Shown one piece after another: positions 1 through 11,206 of a DNA stretch of 28,809 bases (its first letter is position 1; each line of letters begins with the position of its first letter). The stretch is from Polychytrium aggregatum (taxonomy: Eukaryota > Chytridiomycota > Chytridiomycetes > Polychytriales): assembly GCF_025602895.1 (NCBI RefSeq), contig NW_026516507.1:1-28809 (forward strand). Direction: 5' to 3'. Under the pieces are notes generated by a model. The model had not been told where the DNA came from, made no database searches, and saw nothing but the letters and a program-made list of their open reading frames with translations. The position numbers were made by a program, and so were the translations under genes.

Positions 1-784
1 GCAACGGCCACGTTTGATGGAGGCTGTGTCCGGAATTTGCCGAACCTATTACGGTGAATGCGCCAGTGGCAGACGCCGCTCTTGGCACATCCAGACTACG
101 GCTGCCACGGGCTCTCTATCAATACATGCTGTTTACAGCTTTTTTTTTTCGAAACGAAGCGACACAGTGTTCCCGGGTGCCTCTGGTACCAGTGATTGTT
201 TGTTGGTTTCGAGAAGCCCAGTCCCGAAAACATCTGATCGGTTGGCATTGACGGAGCAGTGCAGGAGTGCGGTGCAGGCTTTTGTTCCTCTGCCATTGCT
301 CATGTGTTCCTTCCACGAAGCACCTGGTCATGGTGGAAGTGTATTCATGACGCAGAATTGTAGCTGTGATCTCATTGGGGGGTCTGGATGGACTGGAGTT
401 GCAACGGTCATCATCACTCAGAGTTCCACCAGCGATAATGCGGGAGAAGGCAGTGCCTCAAGATGTCCGCGACAACTAGTGTCTGCTCTCGATTGGGTCC
501 ATGACCAAGTGCGGGTGTGGACTGTCATAGATTGTGAGGGATTTGGACTCGCTTCGGGTTCGGCAGCCGCAAAACAGGATCGTCGCACACCGCAACACCA
601 GAGCCGTCCTCCAGTACGAATATCACACACAATCTGATCGGACGAAGTGAGATGTCGGAAGTAGGAGATAGAAAGCTGGATTGGAAGAAAACTAACCGAA
701 ACGGAGTGGAATGAATGGAAAATATAGAGAATAAAACCTGGAGAAAGAAACACATGACATTGAGCAACTCCATGCCGAGCTACC
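1..784. other. Left-edge non-coding region
   Basis: I see no gene I can support here. Open frames exist on both strands, but none carries a recognisable domain and they overlap one another. The stretch holds a T10 run near 140-149 and the left copy of a dispersed ~90-bp sequence (161-251). Its right end is the 3' flank of the LRR gene, which ends at 785 on the minus strand. Confidence 0.5.
161..251 (+). repeat. Dispersed direct repeat, left copy
   Basis: This stretch aligns in the same orientation with 4431-4520. Shared landmarks are GACA-AGTGTTCC near the start, TGTTGGTTT in the middle, and GGCATTGA at 244-251 matching 4513-4520. The two copies differ in length by about one base and by eye agree at roughly two thirds of positions. 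They bracket the LRR gene. I infer an old duplication or the remains of a dispersed element; no coding capacity is evident. Confidence 0.6.
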
Positions 785-3700
785 TTAGGGATACTCGAAC
801 GAATCGTTGAACACAACTCGACATCCCTTCGGTAGTCCTGATATTATCTTTTTAAGTCTGAAAGAGCCAGCATATCGGTCAAACATGTCAACCAACAAAG
901 AACGATGTGATGGCTTTATACTTGAATCCAAGTGCAGTGTCTTGAGAGAGGGAAGCTTGTCGACGAGTCCACTGACTCTCTTTATCGATCGAGGGGCGTA
1001 AAGAATCTCGAGCTTGGGATACGGGGGAATGTCATCCAATGACTTCAATTCGCAGCAAGCTTGCAAGTCGAGGACTTTGAGGGAGCTTTGACTGACACGC
1101 AGATCGGCCAGGCTCACAAATTGGCTTGAGAGGACGAGATGATTGAGCTTTGACATTGTTGGGAGCTGGCTCAAGAGGGTGTGGGGTTTGGGCGAGGAGA
1201 TCGTGAGCTTGGTGAGGGACGGGAACTCCTCAGGAATGTCTAAGAGCGATTCGACACTGGATGGAATGTCGAGTTCGAGAAGCATCGGCATCTCGGGCAT
1301 TCCCTTGAGCGACTTCAGTTGACTACATCCACTCAGACCAAGTGTTGTAAGCATGGGCAGCACTTTCTGGATGCCTTCCAGGGACTCAATGGACGGTGGG
1401 GGAAGAAAGGTTTCCAACTTTGGCAGCTCAGGCATTCCCTTGAGTGACTTGAGTTCAGTGCATCCACTCAGGTCGAGTGTTGTAAGCATGGGAAATACTT
1501 TCTGGATACCTTCCAGGGACTCGACGGACTTGGGGAGTTGAAGTGTCTCCAACTTTGGCATCTCAGGCATTCCCTTGAGCGACTTGAGTTCAGTGCATCC
1601 ATTCAGGTCGAGCCTTGTAAGCATGGGCAGCACTTTCTGGATGCCTTCCAGGGACTCGATGAACTTGGGGAGCTGGAGTTTCTCCAACTTTGGCATCTCG
1701 GGCATTCCCTTGAGGGACTTGAGTTCAGTGCATCCACTCAGGTCGAGTGTTGTAAGCATGGGAAATACTTTCTGGATACCTTCCAGGGACTCAATGGATG
1801 GTGGGAGAAGGAAGGTTTCCAACTTTGGCAGCTCAGGCATTCCTTTGAGGGACTTGAGTTCGGTGCATCCATTCAGGTCGAGCCTTGTAAGCATGGGCAG
1901 CACTTTCTGGATGCCTTCCAGGGACTCGATGAACTTGGGGAGCTGGAGTTTCTCCAACTTTGGCATCTCAGGCATTCCCTTGAGCGACTTGAGTTCAGTG
2001 CATCCATTCAGGTCGAGCCTTGTAAGCATGGGCAGCACTTTCTGGATGCCTTCCAGGGACTCGACGGACTTGGGGAGCCAAAAGTTCTCCAAACTTGGCA
2101 TCTCCGGCATTCCATTGAGCGACTTGAGTTGAGAACATTTCCTCATGTCGAGCCATTCCAGGCGAGGCAGTTCCCTCGGCAAGCCACCAAGGGATTCGAT
2201 GGACTTGGGGAGATAAAGTATGTCCAACTTTGGCATCTCAGGCATTCCCTTGAGTGACTTGAGTTCAGTGCATCCACTCAGGTCGAGTGTTGTAAGCATG
2301 GGAAATACTTTCTGGATACCTTCCAGGGACTCAATGGATGGTGGGAGAAGGAAGGTTTCCAACTTTGGCAGCTCAGGCATTCCTTTGAGGGACTTGAGTT
2401 CAGTGCATCCATTCAGATTGAGCCCTGTAAGCATGGGAAATGCTTTCTGGATACCTTCCAGGGACTCGACGGACTTGGGGAGTTGAAGTGTCTCCAACTT
2501 TGGCATCTCAGGCATTCCCTTGAGCGACTTGAGTTCAGTGCATCCATTCAGGTCGAGCCTTGTAAGCATGGGCAGCACTTTCTGGATACCTTCCAGGGAC
2601 TCAATGGATGGTGGGAGAAGGAAGGTTTCCAACTTTGGCATCTCAGGCATTCCCTTGAGGGACTTGAGTTCAGTGCATCCATTCAGATTGAGCCTTGTAA
2701 GCATGGGAAATACTTTCTGGACGCCTTCCAGGGACTCGACGGACTTGGGGAGTTGAAGTGTCTCCAACTTTGACATCTCGGGCATTCCCTTGAGGGACTT
2801 GAGTTCAGTGCATCCACTCAGGTCGAGTGTTGTAAGCATGGGAAATACTTTCTGGATACCTTCCAGGGACTCAATGGACTTGGGGAGTTGAAGTGTCTCC
2901 AACTTTGACATCTCGGGCATTCCCTTGAGGGACTTGAGTTCAGTGCATCCATTCAGGTCGAGCCTTGTAAGCATGGGCAGCACTTTCTGGATGCCTTCCA
3001 GGGACTCGATGAACTTGGGGAGTTGAAGTGTCACCAACTTTGGCATCTCGGGCATTCCCTTGAGGGACTTGAGTTCAGTGCATTCACTCAGATCGAGCCT
3101 TGTTAGCATGGGCAGCTCCTCCGGCATGCCTTCCAAGCTGATCAGCGAACCAGCCACTTGATTCCAGTCTCTATGCTCGATCGCCAGATTTGAAATATTG
3201 GAGAGTGTCTTGGGCCATCCGGACACTTGCAGAAACGACACATTCTCGAGTGTCAGTTTCCGTTCCCTTGCGCCGTCGATCTCTGGGGTGTCGAATGGCA
3301 AAAGCCTGGAAACATAGGTGTTTCTGTCGATATTCTGGTTGGGTCGAATAGTGACCCTGTACGTTCCTCCGATCGTTATCGGCCACTCGAAGCGAAAGTT
3401 TTGCCTTTCAGCGATGGTTATCATCTCCTCGACGGATGGCTGCTTGTATCTGTTTGGTCTTGCGTCCTTGGGGAAGTGAAACTCTGGATCGGTCACTTGG
3501 CAGTATCGTTGCACTCGATTGAACAGCCGTCTGTCTCGATAGACTTCAGACCAGAGCTCATTCTCCTTCTCCAGCATCGATGAGTTGGTTGGCTTGTGCT
3601 GATTCTGGCGAAGTGCATAGCAGAGGAGCCCTTGGGCCACTTTTAACCGATCGATGGAGGGATCGACACCGTCGAACAGGAATTCAGGTGTGATTTGCAA

Positions 3701-3886
3701 GTCGGCAAGCGATACCTGCACCCATATTTTGTCGGTGTTGAGGATGGCCCGAGTCTGCTTTGAGACCCTGACTAGTTTTGCGAGCAAAGGTACACTCGCA
3801 GCGTGAGTGAATGCTTCATTTGTGATCAGGATGGTGAGCAGGTCGAAGCGAGCGAGGTCCTCCTCGACCAGGGATGATTCTGCCAT
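785..3886 (-). CDS. Leucine-rich-repeat protein with 16 tandem 45-residue units
   Basis: This is an uninterrupted 1033-residue frame with no visible introns, unlike all its neighbours. Residues 1-75 resemble a degenerate F-box (a hydrophobic helix pattern around LLTILITNEAF and LVRVSKQTRAIL followed by W), but I would not insist on it. Residues 76-257 are unrecognised. From about residue 258 to 977 run 16 units of 45 residues, each holding two short LRRs with cores like LTRLDLNGCTELKSL and PKLETLQLPKSIESL. Units 1-13 are nearly identical and units 14-16 are diverged. The LDL-GC-LKSL spacing recalls the LRRs of plant TIR-NBS-LRR receptors and of some F-box/LRR adaptors, so a protein-recognition role is inferred. 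There is no signal peptide, no membrane segment and no NB-ARC domain. The start at 3886 is the first Met of the open frame. An array this uniform can change copy number, and could also be collapsed or expanded in assembly. Confidence 0.85.
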   Translation of the reverse strand: MAESSLVEEDLARFDLLTILITNEAFTHAASVPLLAKLVRVSKQTRAILNTDKIWVQVSLADLQITPEFLFDGVDPSIDRLKVAQGLLCYALRQNQHKPTNSSMLEKENELWSEVYRDRRLFNRVQRYCQVTDPEFHFPKDARPNRYKQPSVEEMITIAERQNFRFEWPITIGGTYRVTIRPNQNIDRNTYVSRLLPFDTPEIDGARERKLTLENVSFLQVSGWPKTLSNISNLAIEHRDWNQVAGSLISLEGMPEELPMLTRLDLSECTELKSLKGMPEMPKLVTLQLPKFIESLEGIQKVLPMLTRLDLNGCTELKSLKGMPEMSKLETLQLPKSIESLEGIQKVFPMLTTLDLSGCTELKSLKGMPEMSKLETLQLPKSVESLEGVQKVFPMLTRLNLNGCTELKSLKGMPEMPKLETFLLPPSIESLEGIQKVLPMLTRLDLNGCTELKSLKGMPEMPKLETLQLPKSVESLEGIQKAFPMLTGLNLNGCTELKSLKGMPELPKLETFLLPPSIESLEGIQKVFPMLTTLDLSGCTELKSLKGMPEMPKLDILYLPKSIESLGGLPRELPRLEWLDMRKCSQLKSLNGMPEMPSLENFWLPKSVESLEGIQKVLPMLTRLDLNGCTELKSLKGMPEMPKLEKLQLPKFIESLEGIQKVLPMLTRLDLNGCTELKSLKGMPELPKLETFLLPPSIESLEGIQKVFPMLTTLDLSGCTELKSLKGMPEMPKLEKLQLPKFIESLEGIQKVLPMLTRLDLNGCTELKSLKGMPEMPKLETLQLPKSVESLEGIQKVFPMLTTLDLSGCTELKSLKGMPELPKLETFLPPPSIESLEGIQKVLPMLTTLGLSGCSQLKSLKGMPEMPMLLELDIPSSVESLLDIPEEFPSLTKLTISSPKPHTLLSQLPTMSKLNHLVLSSQFVSLADLRVSQSSLKVLDLQACCELKSLDDIPPYPKLEILYAPRSIKRVSGLVDKLPSLKTLHLDSSIKPSHRSLLVDMFDRYAGSFRLKKIISGLPKGCRVVFNDSFEYP
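956..3115 (-). repeat. 135-bp tandem repeat array inside the LRR gene
   Basis: Read on the minus strand, 16 units of 135 bp encode the 45-residue LRR pairs. The period shows on the plus strand as a recurring landmark (GCATGGG followed by ACTTTCTGG) about every 135 bases through 1353, 1488, 1623, 1758, 1893 and 2028. Units between about 1361 and 3115 differ from each other by only a few bases. Units 14-16 (956-1360), at the C-terminal end, are clearly older. The seventh and eighth units (about 2035-2305) are more divergent islands inside the uniform block. Confidence 0.9.
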
Positions 3887-4280
3887 CGTTTCGGTTGACG
3901 CAGGCGTGACGGAAAGGAGCGATGGAGACAGGCCGCAGATGGGAGGCAGCCGAGGCAGAGCAGAGAGCAGGAACGTCGACGAAGGAGCAGAGGCGACAGC
4001 GGGGTATTTGAGGGGCGATGTGCTGCTTCCTCGCTGATACCGTCCACATGGTGTGGCTTGGTGATACCGTCGTCACACAGACCTGCTGTTTCGGGACAGG
4101 TGTCACCCAGCCAGAACAATATTCCTGTGCAGCAAGATTCCATCCGATTCGGCCTGCAGCGACAGATGTGTGCTGGGCAGCACAAATCGACAGATGAATG
4201 GGATGACATGGACGGCGGAGCATTGATGGGCAGTCCCAAGCCGGTGGACATGGGAGTGCGGTCTGGGACAGTTGTCTGAA

Positions 4281-4314
4281 TCCACTCCACTCCACTCCAA
4301 TCCACTCCAATCCA
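4281..4314. repeat. Short TCCAC / TCCAA satellite
   Basis: This is a 34-bp run of the pentamer TCCAC with interspersed TCCAA units, upstream of NRDE2 and just left of the dispersed repeat copy. Confidence 0.7.
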
Positions 4315-4430
4315 TGAATGGCATCAACGAGGTGAAGTGCCATGTGGGAGGTGGAGGGCTCGACAGTGTCCAACTTCTCCCGAGACTTGTCAGTGCTTGC
4401 TGATCGACTCAGTTTATTGGTATGGAACTG

Positions 4431-4520
4431 GACAGAGTGTTCCTGGGTGTCTCTCACGTCAATCCTTGCCTGTTGGTTTTGGAAGTACATCCTCGAACAC
4501 ACCCGGTCGACTGGCATTGA
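4431..4520 (+). repeat. Dispersed direct repeat, right copy
   Basis: This is the partner of 161-251, in the same orientation about 4.3 kb away on the other side of the LRR gene. The GACAGAGTGTTCC start, the central TGTTGGTTTT and the terminal GGCATTGA are conserved at matching distances. Whether the repeat extends further is unclear by eye. Confidence 0.6.
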
Positions 4521-4985
4521 TGCTGCGATGTGAGAGTGTGACTGTATGCATCCGGCATTTGGACAGCTTCGTACAAACTATTCTTGATATCAAGACACTC
4601 GACCTTCTCCGGTCGCTCCGTCTCCCATTTCTTTGGCATCGGATGGGGGGTATTCACGATCCAGAAAACAACGACAACCCAGAACAGGGCATCCTGGTTC
4701 GCTTAAGGAGCGCTGTTGTCAGCCAAGGAGGTTGCGCACATCAGATTCCAGCGAAACGCAATGTCAGGTCTCTCTGGAGCAGCGGCTGTCCCGTCAGGCC
4801 CGTGGTTGTGTCGTATCCGCCCAATGTTTTGCGCCAGGGTCTCTCATGGGGCTGGACATGACACCACGGTTCCTGGCCGGATCCTTGCTCCACCTCTGCA
4901 TTGATCTCGTCCGTGCCGGACCCTCCATCTTTGACATTCACCCTCAGCACCCACCCTCGATACTGTCGAGCCTATCCGCTTCATC

Positions 4986-7900
4986 ATGGAGCATCCAGCC
5001 GACGATCCACTCAACGGCGACGAGCCCGCCGCTTCCGGCTTCCGACCCAGCTCGCTTTTTCCGTCCTTCTGGCAAGCGCCATCCGACGACGAAGACGTCC
5101 CCGACGACAGCGGTTCTGGTGCCCATCCATCTGCAACCCGCCCAAGCCGCGCCCCCGAGCATGCAGCTGGATCGCTCTCGACCGCTGTATTTCCCAAGTT
5201 CGATTCCTTTTCGTTCTCGTCGGCGCCAAGGATCTCGACTTCGGCCCTGACTCTCGCCAAAACGCCTGCCGAAGCTGTCCCCAGCACACGGCTCTCCCAG
5301 ATCTTGCTGAGGGCCGAGCGACAGTTGAGAGAGACCAGCGCCTCGACCCGCCGAGATCCAGCAAGCTTGGAAGAGGCCCGACGGTATGCAGAGTATGAGC
5401 AGTCGCTGTCGACTGATTCCCGGGCCCACAAGCGACGCCGACGTTCCCTCGATTCAGATCGCGAGCTTTGGTCCTCCGACAGCGACTCAGACCACAATTC
5501 CGGTCGAGACAGGGGACACAATCGAGATCAAGACAGGGCTCGGGATCGAGATCGTGGACATGGTCGCAATCAAACCCACAAGGACAGAGCCAATGATCAA
5601 GATCGAAGCGAATCCCGAGATCGAGACAGAAGCCGACACCGGCACCGGCACCGATCCGAAAAGACCAAGAAGGAGAAGCGCTCGAGCCACAAGGGCCGGG
5701 ATGTGTCCAGCACCGCTCGCGAGGAATATGATGGCTTCTACATCGACAAAAAGGGCAACCAGGGCAACTTTCAGATCGACGGCACCAGCAAGTACGATCT
5801 GCCCGACTATTACCGACAAAGCGGTGTGTATCTCTGGTATCGTCGTGCAGGAGCGATGAGCTCATGCCGAATCTATCGGTCCGAGGGGGCATCGCTTGAG
5901 CAGTGCCACGGACCTCGACTCGCAACGGATGGTCACCAGCTCGCTACTCACCTCGCACTGGCCGCTCGCTTGATCTCCAGACCGTATCTATGGCTGTCCC
6001 GGCTGGAAGATCGATTTCAAAGCCTCACACAGAGGAAAGGGGATTGTGCTCATCAACAAGCGTCGTGCCGGACATGATAGCGACACCTATGTATGTAGTA
6101 TGTGGGCCCTGAGGGGGTTTCGTCTCTGCACGAAGCGGCGATGCAGGGGCCATCAGCGCCCCAACCTCAACGAAATTACTATCTGATTCTGTCAATAGAA
6201 AACCAGATACAATGCCTTCCGCGCGGCGCTCCAGACGGATCCTATTCCAGTCAAAAAGTATGGGCTGGCATTCTCGTTGCGCCCACGCCATGTTCTGCAG
6301 CAAAGCTTTCTGGTGCCTGCTGGACTCGTCACTCCGGAGATTCTGACGCATATGGTTTGCCAGGATAATAGAACGTGCGGCTACTGCCGCTGCATCAGGC
6401 ACTATCGAGCAGGATGAAGCAGCCGATTTCTTGCAGTTTGAACCCGCGCCCGTGGATGACGATGAGGACGAGACTCAGATAAGGGCGTCTGAGATCGCTC
6501 CGGTCGATGCAGCCAGTCAGGAGTATCTCAAGCGAAACCAAGAGTTCAGCCAGAAGCTCAGCGAGGTATGAGAGTGCGCTGTATTGGCACAGATGCGACG
6601 AGCCATGTGGGATTGTAACCCGATCTCCCTTAGCGCCTGGCTACTGACATCGCTGTATTGCAAAGAGAGTAGTGGCAGTCATCTCTCTGGCAGCCTAGAG
6701 TCTGACCATTCTCTTTCAACCCACCACCGCCCGAGTAGGATCCGACGAATCTCCAGATTTGGTTGGACTATGTCCGGCTACAAGACACCACCAGTAAGCT
6801 ATCCAAGCGTGGCAAGCCCGCAGAAGCCAACCGATCTGTCGTCGAGAAGAAGCTTAGCATCCTCGAGCGAGCCCTTAAATCGATTCCCAAGAACGAGCAG
6901 CTCCTGGACGTGTACATGGACTGCTTTGCGCGCATCTTTGAGTAAGCAAGGGAGTGCTGTCTTTGGCGAGTCGCTGTACGCCCGTGCACTGAAATGAACG
7001 TGGATAGGCTGAGAGGAAGGAGGGGATATCCCGCACGCTCATCGTAAACAACTGTCTATCCCGACTGCGACGACAAAATACACTTACTCAGGACGACCGC
7101 TGTCCTGGACAAGTGGGACTCGATCCTCAAAGACTTACCGCACAGCCCACGGCTGTGGAGACGCTACCTCGAGTTCCGTCAGACAAACTACGCCTCTTTC
7201 ACGGCCAGCAGTTGTCTCGACATGTACGCCGAAGCCATACAGATCTTTTCCAGACGGGGCCAGCGATACCAAGGTTTGTGAAGCACCAGATGCGTGTGAT
7301 CTTCATTTTGCTCCAGCTATTGACACCGTACGTGAGTAATGAGCTGAACTCTTTCAAATGGAATCGCGCGTGTCCCCAAGATCAAGACAACGAGCATATC
7401 CTGATCGATCTCTTTACGCGCGCATGCGTTTTGATGAACGAGTCTGGTAAGTTGTAATCGAAGAGGGAGCGCCAGGGCCAGATTTGTCCGTCGCTGCTAG
7501 GACAATTCCTCCCCCTAATGCCCAGCTGCCACGTCGATGGCTGTTTCTCCAGGTTATGTCGAGCAGTCGATTGCGTGCTTCCAAGCTCTGGTGGAGCTGA
7601 ACTGCTTTTGCCCCGAGAAGCTGGCTGCTTTGTCGCTTGACCAGAGACTCCACGCACTGGAAGAGTTTTGGGAAGCAGGCGCTCCGCGCTTTGGAGAAGA
7701 GGTCTGTTGCCCCTGCCCCACTTTGCTCAAGAATACGACTGTTTGGTTGATGCACAAAAGCGGACCGATATTTTTCCTGACAAACACACCATCCTTCTCC
7801 GAAAACGCCATCACATCCAGGGAGCCAAAGGATGGGCCGCATTCCATGATGCTGGTACGTTGCCGTCTACTTGATATCGGTGGCTGGAACGGGCTGCGCC

Positions 7901-10900
7901 ACTATGAAGGACATCCTGCTCATTGCTCAAACGCGTTTTGTCAGCAATCCCCCACGATGTGTCATCGTTGCCTCCCGCTGCGAGCACCAGCGAAAGCGAC
8001 GTCGATCCCTCAGGTTGGTGGTGTCCAGTCCAATTTCATGCAGCCATACATTGCCATCTTCCCGCACCGACCGCTGCGCCAGTGCTGTTTGCGCCGTTGC
8101 TGATTCCGTACTTCTGAAAGCAGATATCTACAACTGGTGGCTTTCCGAGGATCGGGATGGATACCGCCTATGGATGCCAGAGCGCAACACCGACGACAGT
8201 AAGCCCAGTCTATGCCGATGAGCGCCGGTGCGCTTGTCTGTGGCTGACCACTCTTCTTTGACGGGCCTAGACGATTACATCGATCCCTTCCGACCCGTTG
8301 TCTTTCAAGACGTCATGCCGTTCTTGTTCCAGGTGCGATCGGCGTCCGGCCGATCGCACATTGTGGCGTCGCTTCTGAGACTCTTGCGCCTCGACATCCA
8401 CTGGCGCCCAGTTCCGACTCTCAAGCATGCGCCCGACGAATCCGCAAGCATCGGAGAACCGCTGTTGTTGGTGCCGAGCCACTTCTGGAAGCCGTCGAGT
8501 GAACACGTTGATATAATCCGCTGTCGAGACGTGGCGCTGGATCGCAGTGAAGCTGCGCCGTCCTGGCCGTCCCAGCCCAGTCTGACCGACTTTCCGATGC
8601 ACAACTTTCCGTGCGGCATCGCGGAGATGTTTTCATTCGGAGAGTGGTTTGGAATCTTCCAGCGCGAGGTCATGGCCGATCTCGTCAAGGGCGGACTCGG
8701 GATGAAGACCTTTGTCTCGTGAGTCTGTGCGCAAATCTTCCTTTGGTCTGGATCGTGCCGCCAGGCGCCCAAGGCCCAGGCAGCATCGCAGCGACCACCC
8801 TTTGCACTGGATCGATAAAATTTGACAAGATCTGATTGTGTCTCCCGTCTCTCGATCGACAGAAACGTCCTGCAGCAAAGCCGCCAGCTGGCGCTTGAGT
8901 TTGATCCGACAGTACTGCACCTTGCCTTTGAATGCGCCGAGAGTCCCAAGCGGTAGCGATCGTTTCCTCTTCCTACCACCCTTTCGAGTCGCGTCTGACA
9001 CAATATCAGTCATTTGGATGCAGAAATGCTGACGCGACAATCGATTGAATCCATTGCAGGGCGGCAAAGCTCGCCAAGGGCCTGCTCAAGACCGAACGGA
9101 TGAACCTCATGATTTGGAACGCGTATGCTCAGATCGAGAAGAGCAGAGGCAACTTTGACGAGGTATGTTGTGGGATGCAGCGTTGGTGACACTGTTACGA
9201 TTTGTACGGTCTTTCTCGGATACAACTTTCGAGAGGCATCAACGAGGCCAGCGTGGAACGGCCTTTCCGGCTGCTCTGCCGTTTGAATCCTCTCGATATC
9301 GCCCATCAACCTTGAGCCACTCTATCTTACTGATTTTTACGAACTGCGCAGGCTCGGAAGGTGTATGAGACGGCCTTGATGTCGTATGGCACATTTCCAA
9401 TCGAGTACCAAGTCGATGCCCCCATTTTGCTGTGCATGTTTGGACTGATGGAGGTCGAAGGCGGCAACCACGATGCAGCACTAGGTACGGACATGGATAT
9501 CGCGGGCGTGGGTAGGCCACCTTTCATTCAGGAAGCAGTTTCACCGATCCAACATCCGTGATGCAACTGACTCGTACGGCTGCTTGTGGGTCGTCAAGAT
9601 GTGTTTTGCTCGTTTATGGACGGAAAAGTCAACTACGGTAAGTCCATGCCTTCTATCAGAGCTCGCGACTAGCGGCACAGCTGTCGGTCTGATGCGTTCT
9701 TGCTTCTGACAAATCCCGGATAACTGTTTCTTGTTTGGCTGGGCGCTTGGGTGCTTGGGCTGCCGACACGCCAGATCCCTCCCAACGGACCCGAGCCGCC
9801 CCAACGCGTGTCCTCAGAGCCAAGAAGGTAAGATGGACACATTGATGGGGTGTGTTTGGCCAGAGTCCTGTCGGCTGGGTGAATCTGACTGGCCTTGCTA
9901 TTGCGCTCGCGTGGTGGTCGATGGTCACGGTCACCGATGCGAGGACCATTTGCAAAGTGTTGCTGATCATCATGGCATTGCGTATCATCAACTCCTCTCA
10001 CACAGAGCTACCAGAGCTTCTGGGAAAGCACCAGGATCAGTGAGCCCATGTCCTCTCAGACGTTGGCCAATACCCATGCGCTTCTGACGAGCTACATCTA
10101 CCTCGAGTACCTCTCTGTCAACGCCGACCATGCCCTCGATATCCTCAATCGGAGCGTCCTAGCGTCGTTCGAGGGATACACGCCTGAAGGAAGCGAGCCC
10201 TCCTCCATCTCCGAAACTCGCAGGCTCCAGTGTCCGCGGCTTCTCGAGCTCTTGCTCATGACCCGAGCCCGGATTTTGGTGCTTCACAGCCAACAGGGTG
10301 CATACAAACCGGGGACCTTGCGCGAAGCCTGTGAAAGGGCCCTCCAGATTATGCCCCACAATACCCTGATCTGGAGTGTCTACGGATGGAACGAAAAGCG
10401 CATGGGTTTTGAGGGCAAAGTCCGGCTCGCCTTGGACATGGCGGTGCAAAAGTAAGCATGACACTTCACATTGCATCAATGGCGTCTCGTTGGAGAGAAT
10501 CACCCCGCTGTATGTGTCGCAGTAGTCGTAGTAGCAGTAGTGTGATCCACATAGCTTGGCCATTGACCATATTCTGCTTGAACCGGTCTGAAAATGCACC
10601 ACAGGAGCCCGTCGTGCACCTTGGTTCTCTTCCACATCTGGTCCGAAATCCACCAGCGACACCAACACAACAGCAACATCATCCGGTCGGTCTTTGAAGT
10701 AGCCACACAGGAGCCAAGGTGCGTACATTCACACGACATCACCACGGAACAGGCAGATGGAGCAGCCGCATGAATGGGGGGGGAGTCCATACTAACGACA
10801 GGTATTTGCTTGACAAGCAGAATTTCGGCCTGTCCGGCGATTTGGGTGCTGTACATTGAATTTGAGGTGCTTGAGGACAATCCCAAACGAGCCAAACTCG

Positions 10901-11206
10901 TCTTTTTCCGAGCCATCCGAAATTGTCCGTGGTCAAAGGGTAAGCCGGACGCACACAATACTTGCTCATTTTCTGCTCATGTTCCTGCTCCTGCTCATGT
11001 TCATTTGCTTGCTACTGTTCGTCTCATTTGTTCTGACATTATCTGGCGTGCTTGGATTGTTGGCGTCTGGCTCGCCGCTGCATCCAGATCTCTACGGACT
11101 GGCTTTCCGGTTGCTATACCCAACCTTTGACCGTGACGAACTGGAGGAGGTTCAGAAGCTCATGGAAGAAAAAGAGCTCCGGATACGAAACCTACTGACG
11201 AGATAG
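4986..11206 (+). CDS. NRDE2: NRDE2 family protein (20 exons)
   Basis: NRDE2 (fission yeast Nrl1) binds the RNA helicase MTR4/Mtl1 and restrains nuclear exosome and RNAi-linked decay, as known for the family. Exons: 4986-5823, 5981-6090, 6199-6257, 6364-6565, 6739-6941, 7092-7273, 7387-7446, 7553-7701, 7821-7854, 8124-8198, 8271-8718, 8863-8952, 9060-9162, 9352-9484, 9599-9637, 9775-9827, 10006-10451, 10605-10718, 10821-10939 and 11088-11206. All have GT-AG borders with matching phase and together encode 1191 residues, close to the ~1160 of human NRDE2. Residues ~150-240 are rich in Arg-Asp and Arg-His dipeptides. The family block with DGFYIDKKGNQGNF follows. HAT-like helical repeats fill the rest (IWLDYVRLQ, LWRRYLEFRQ, IWNAYAQIEK). 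The C-terminus shows the family pattern NCPWSK and then EEKELRIRNLL. The acceptor of exon 7 is NAGNAG-like (7380 or 7386), so two residues may be optional. Confidence 0.93.
5507..5660 (+). repeat. Arg-Asp / Arg-His coding repeat in NRDE2 exon 1
   Basis: Reiterated hexanucleotides of the CGAGAT/CGAGAC type encode RD, RDRD and RHRH tracts. This is a low-complexity basic-acidic segment like those in many splicing-associated proteins. Its copy number is probably variable. Confidence 0.7.

Larger units (their letters stand above)
3887..4985. other. Intergenic region between the LRR gene and NRDE2
   Basis: This is a divergent gap upstream of both genes. It contains the right copy of the dispersed repeat (4431-4520) and a short TCCAC/TCCAATCCAC satellite (4281-4314). 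Open frames cross it on both strands, but they overlap and show no domain. It should hold both promoters; I cannot point to a convincing core element. Confidence 0.5.

Noticed and set aside
14..637. A 207-residue plus-strand frame at the left edge
   Set aside because: No recognisable domain, Ser/Cys-rich composition, and it overlaps the dispersed repeat copy.
1353..2773. Repetitive plus-strand open frames inside the LRR region
   Set aside because: They mirror the 135-bp array in the wrong strand; the minus frame gives regular leucine-rich units.
3816..4517. A 233-residue minus-strand frame upstream of the LRR gene
   Set aside because: It overlaps the LRR N-terminus in another frame and shows no family resemblance.
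10040..10065. A possible intron in NRDE2 between a GTGAGC and CTCTCAG
   Set aside because: It is far too short, and reading straight through (STRISEPMSSQTLANTH) keeps the frame on both sides.
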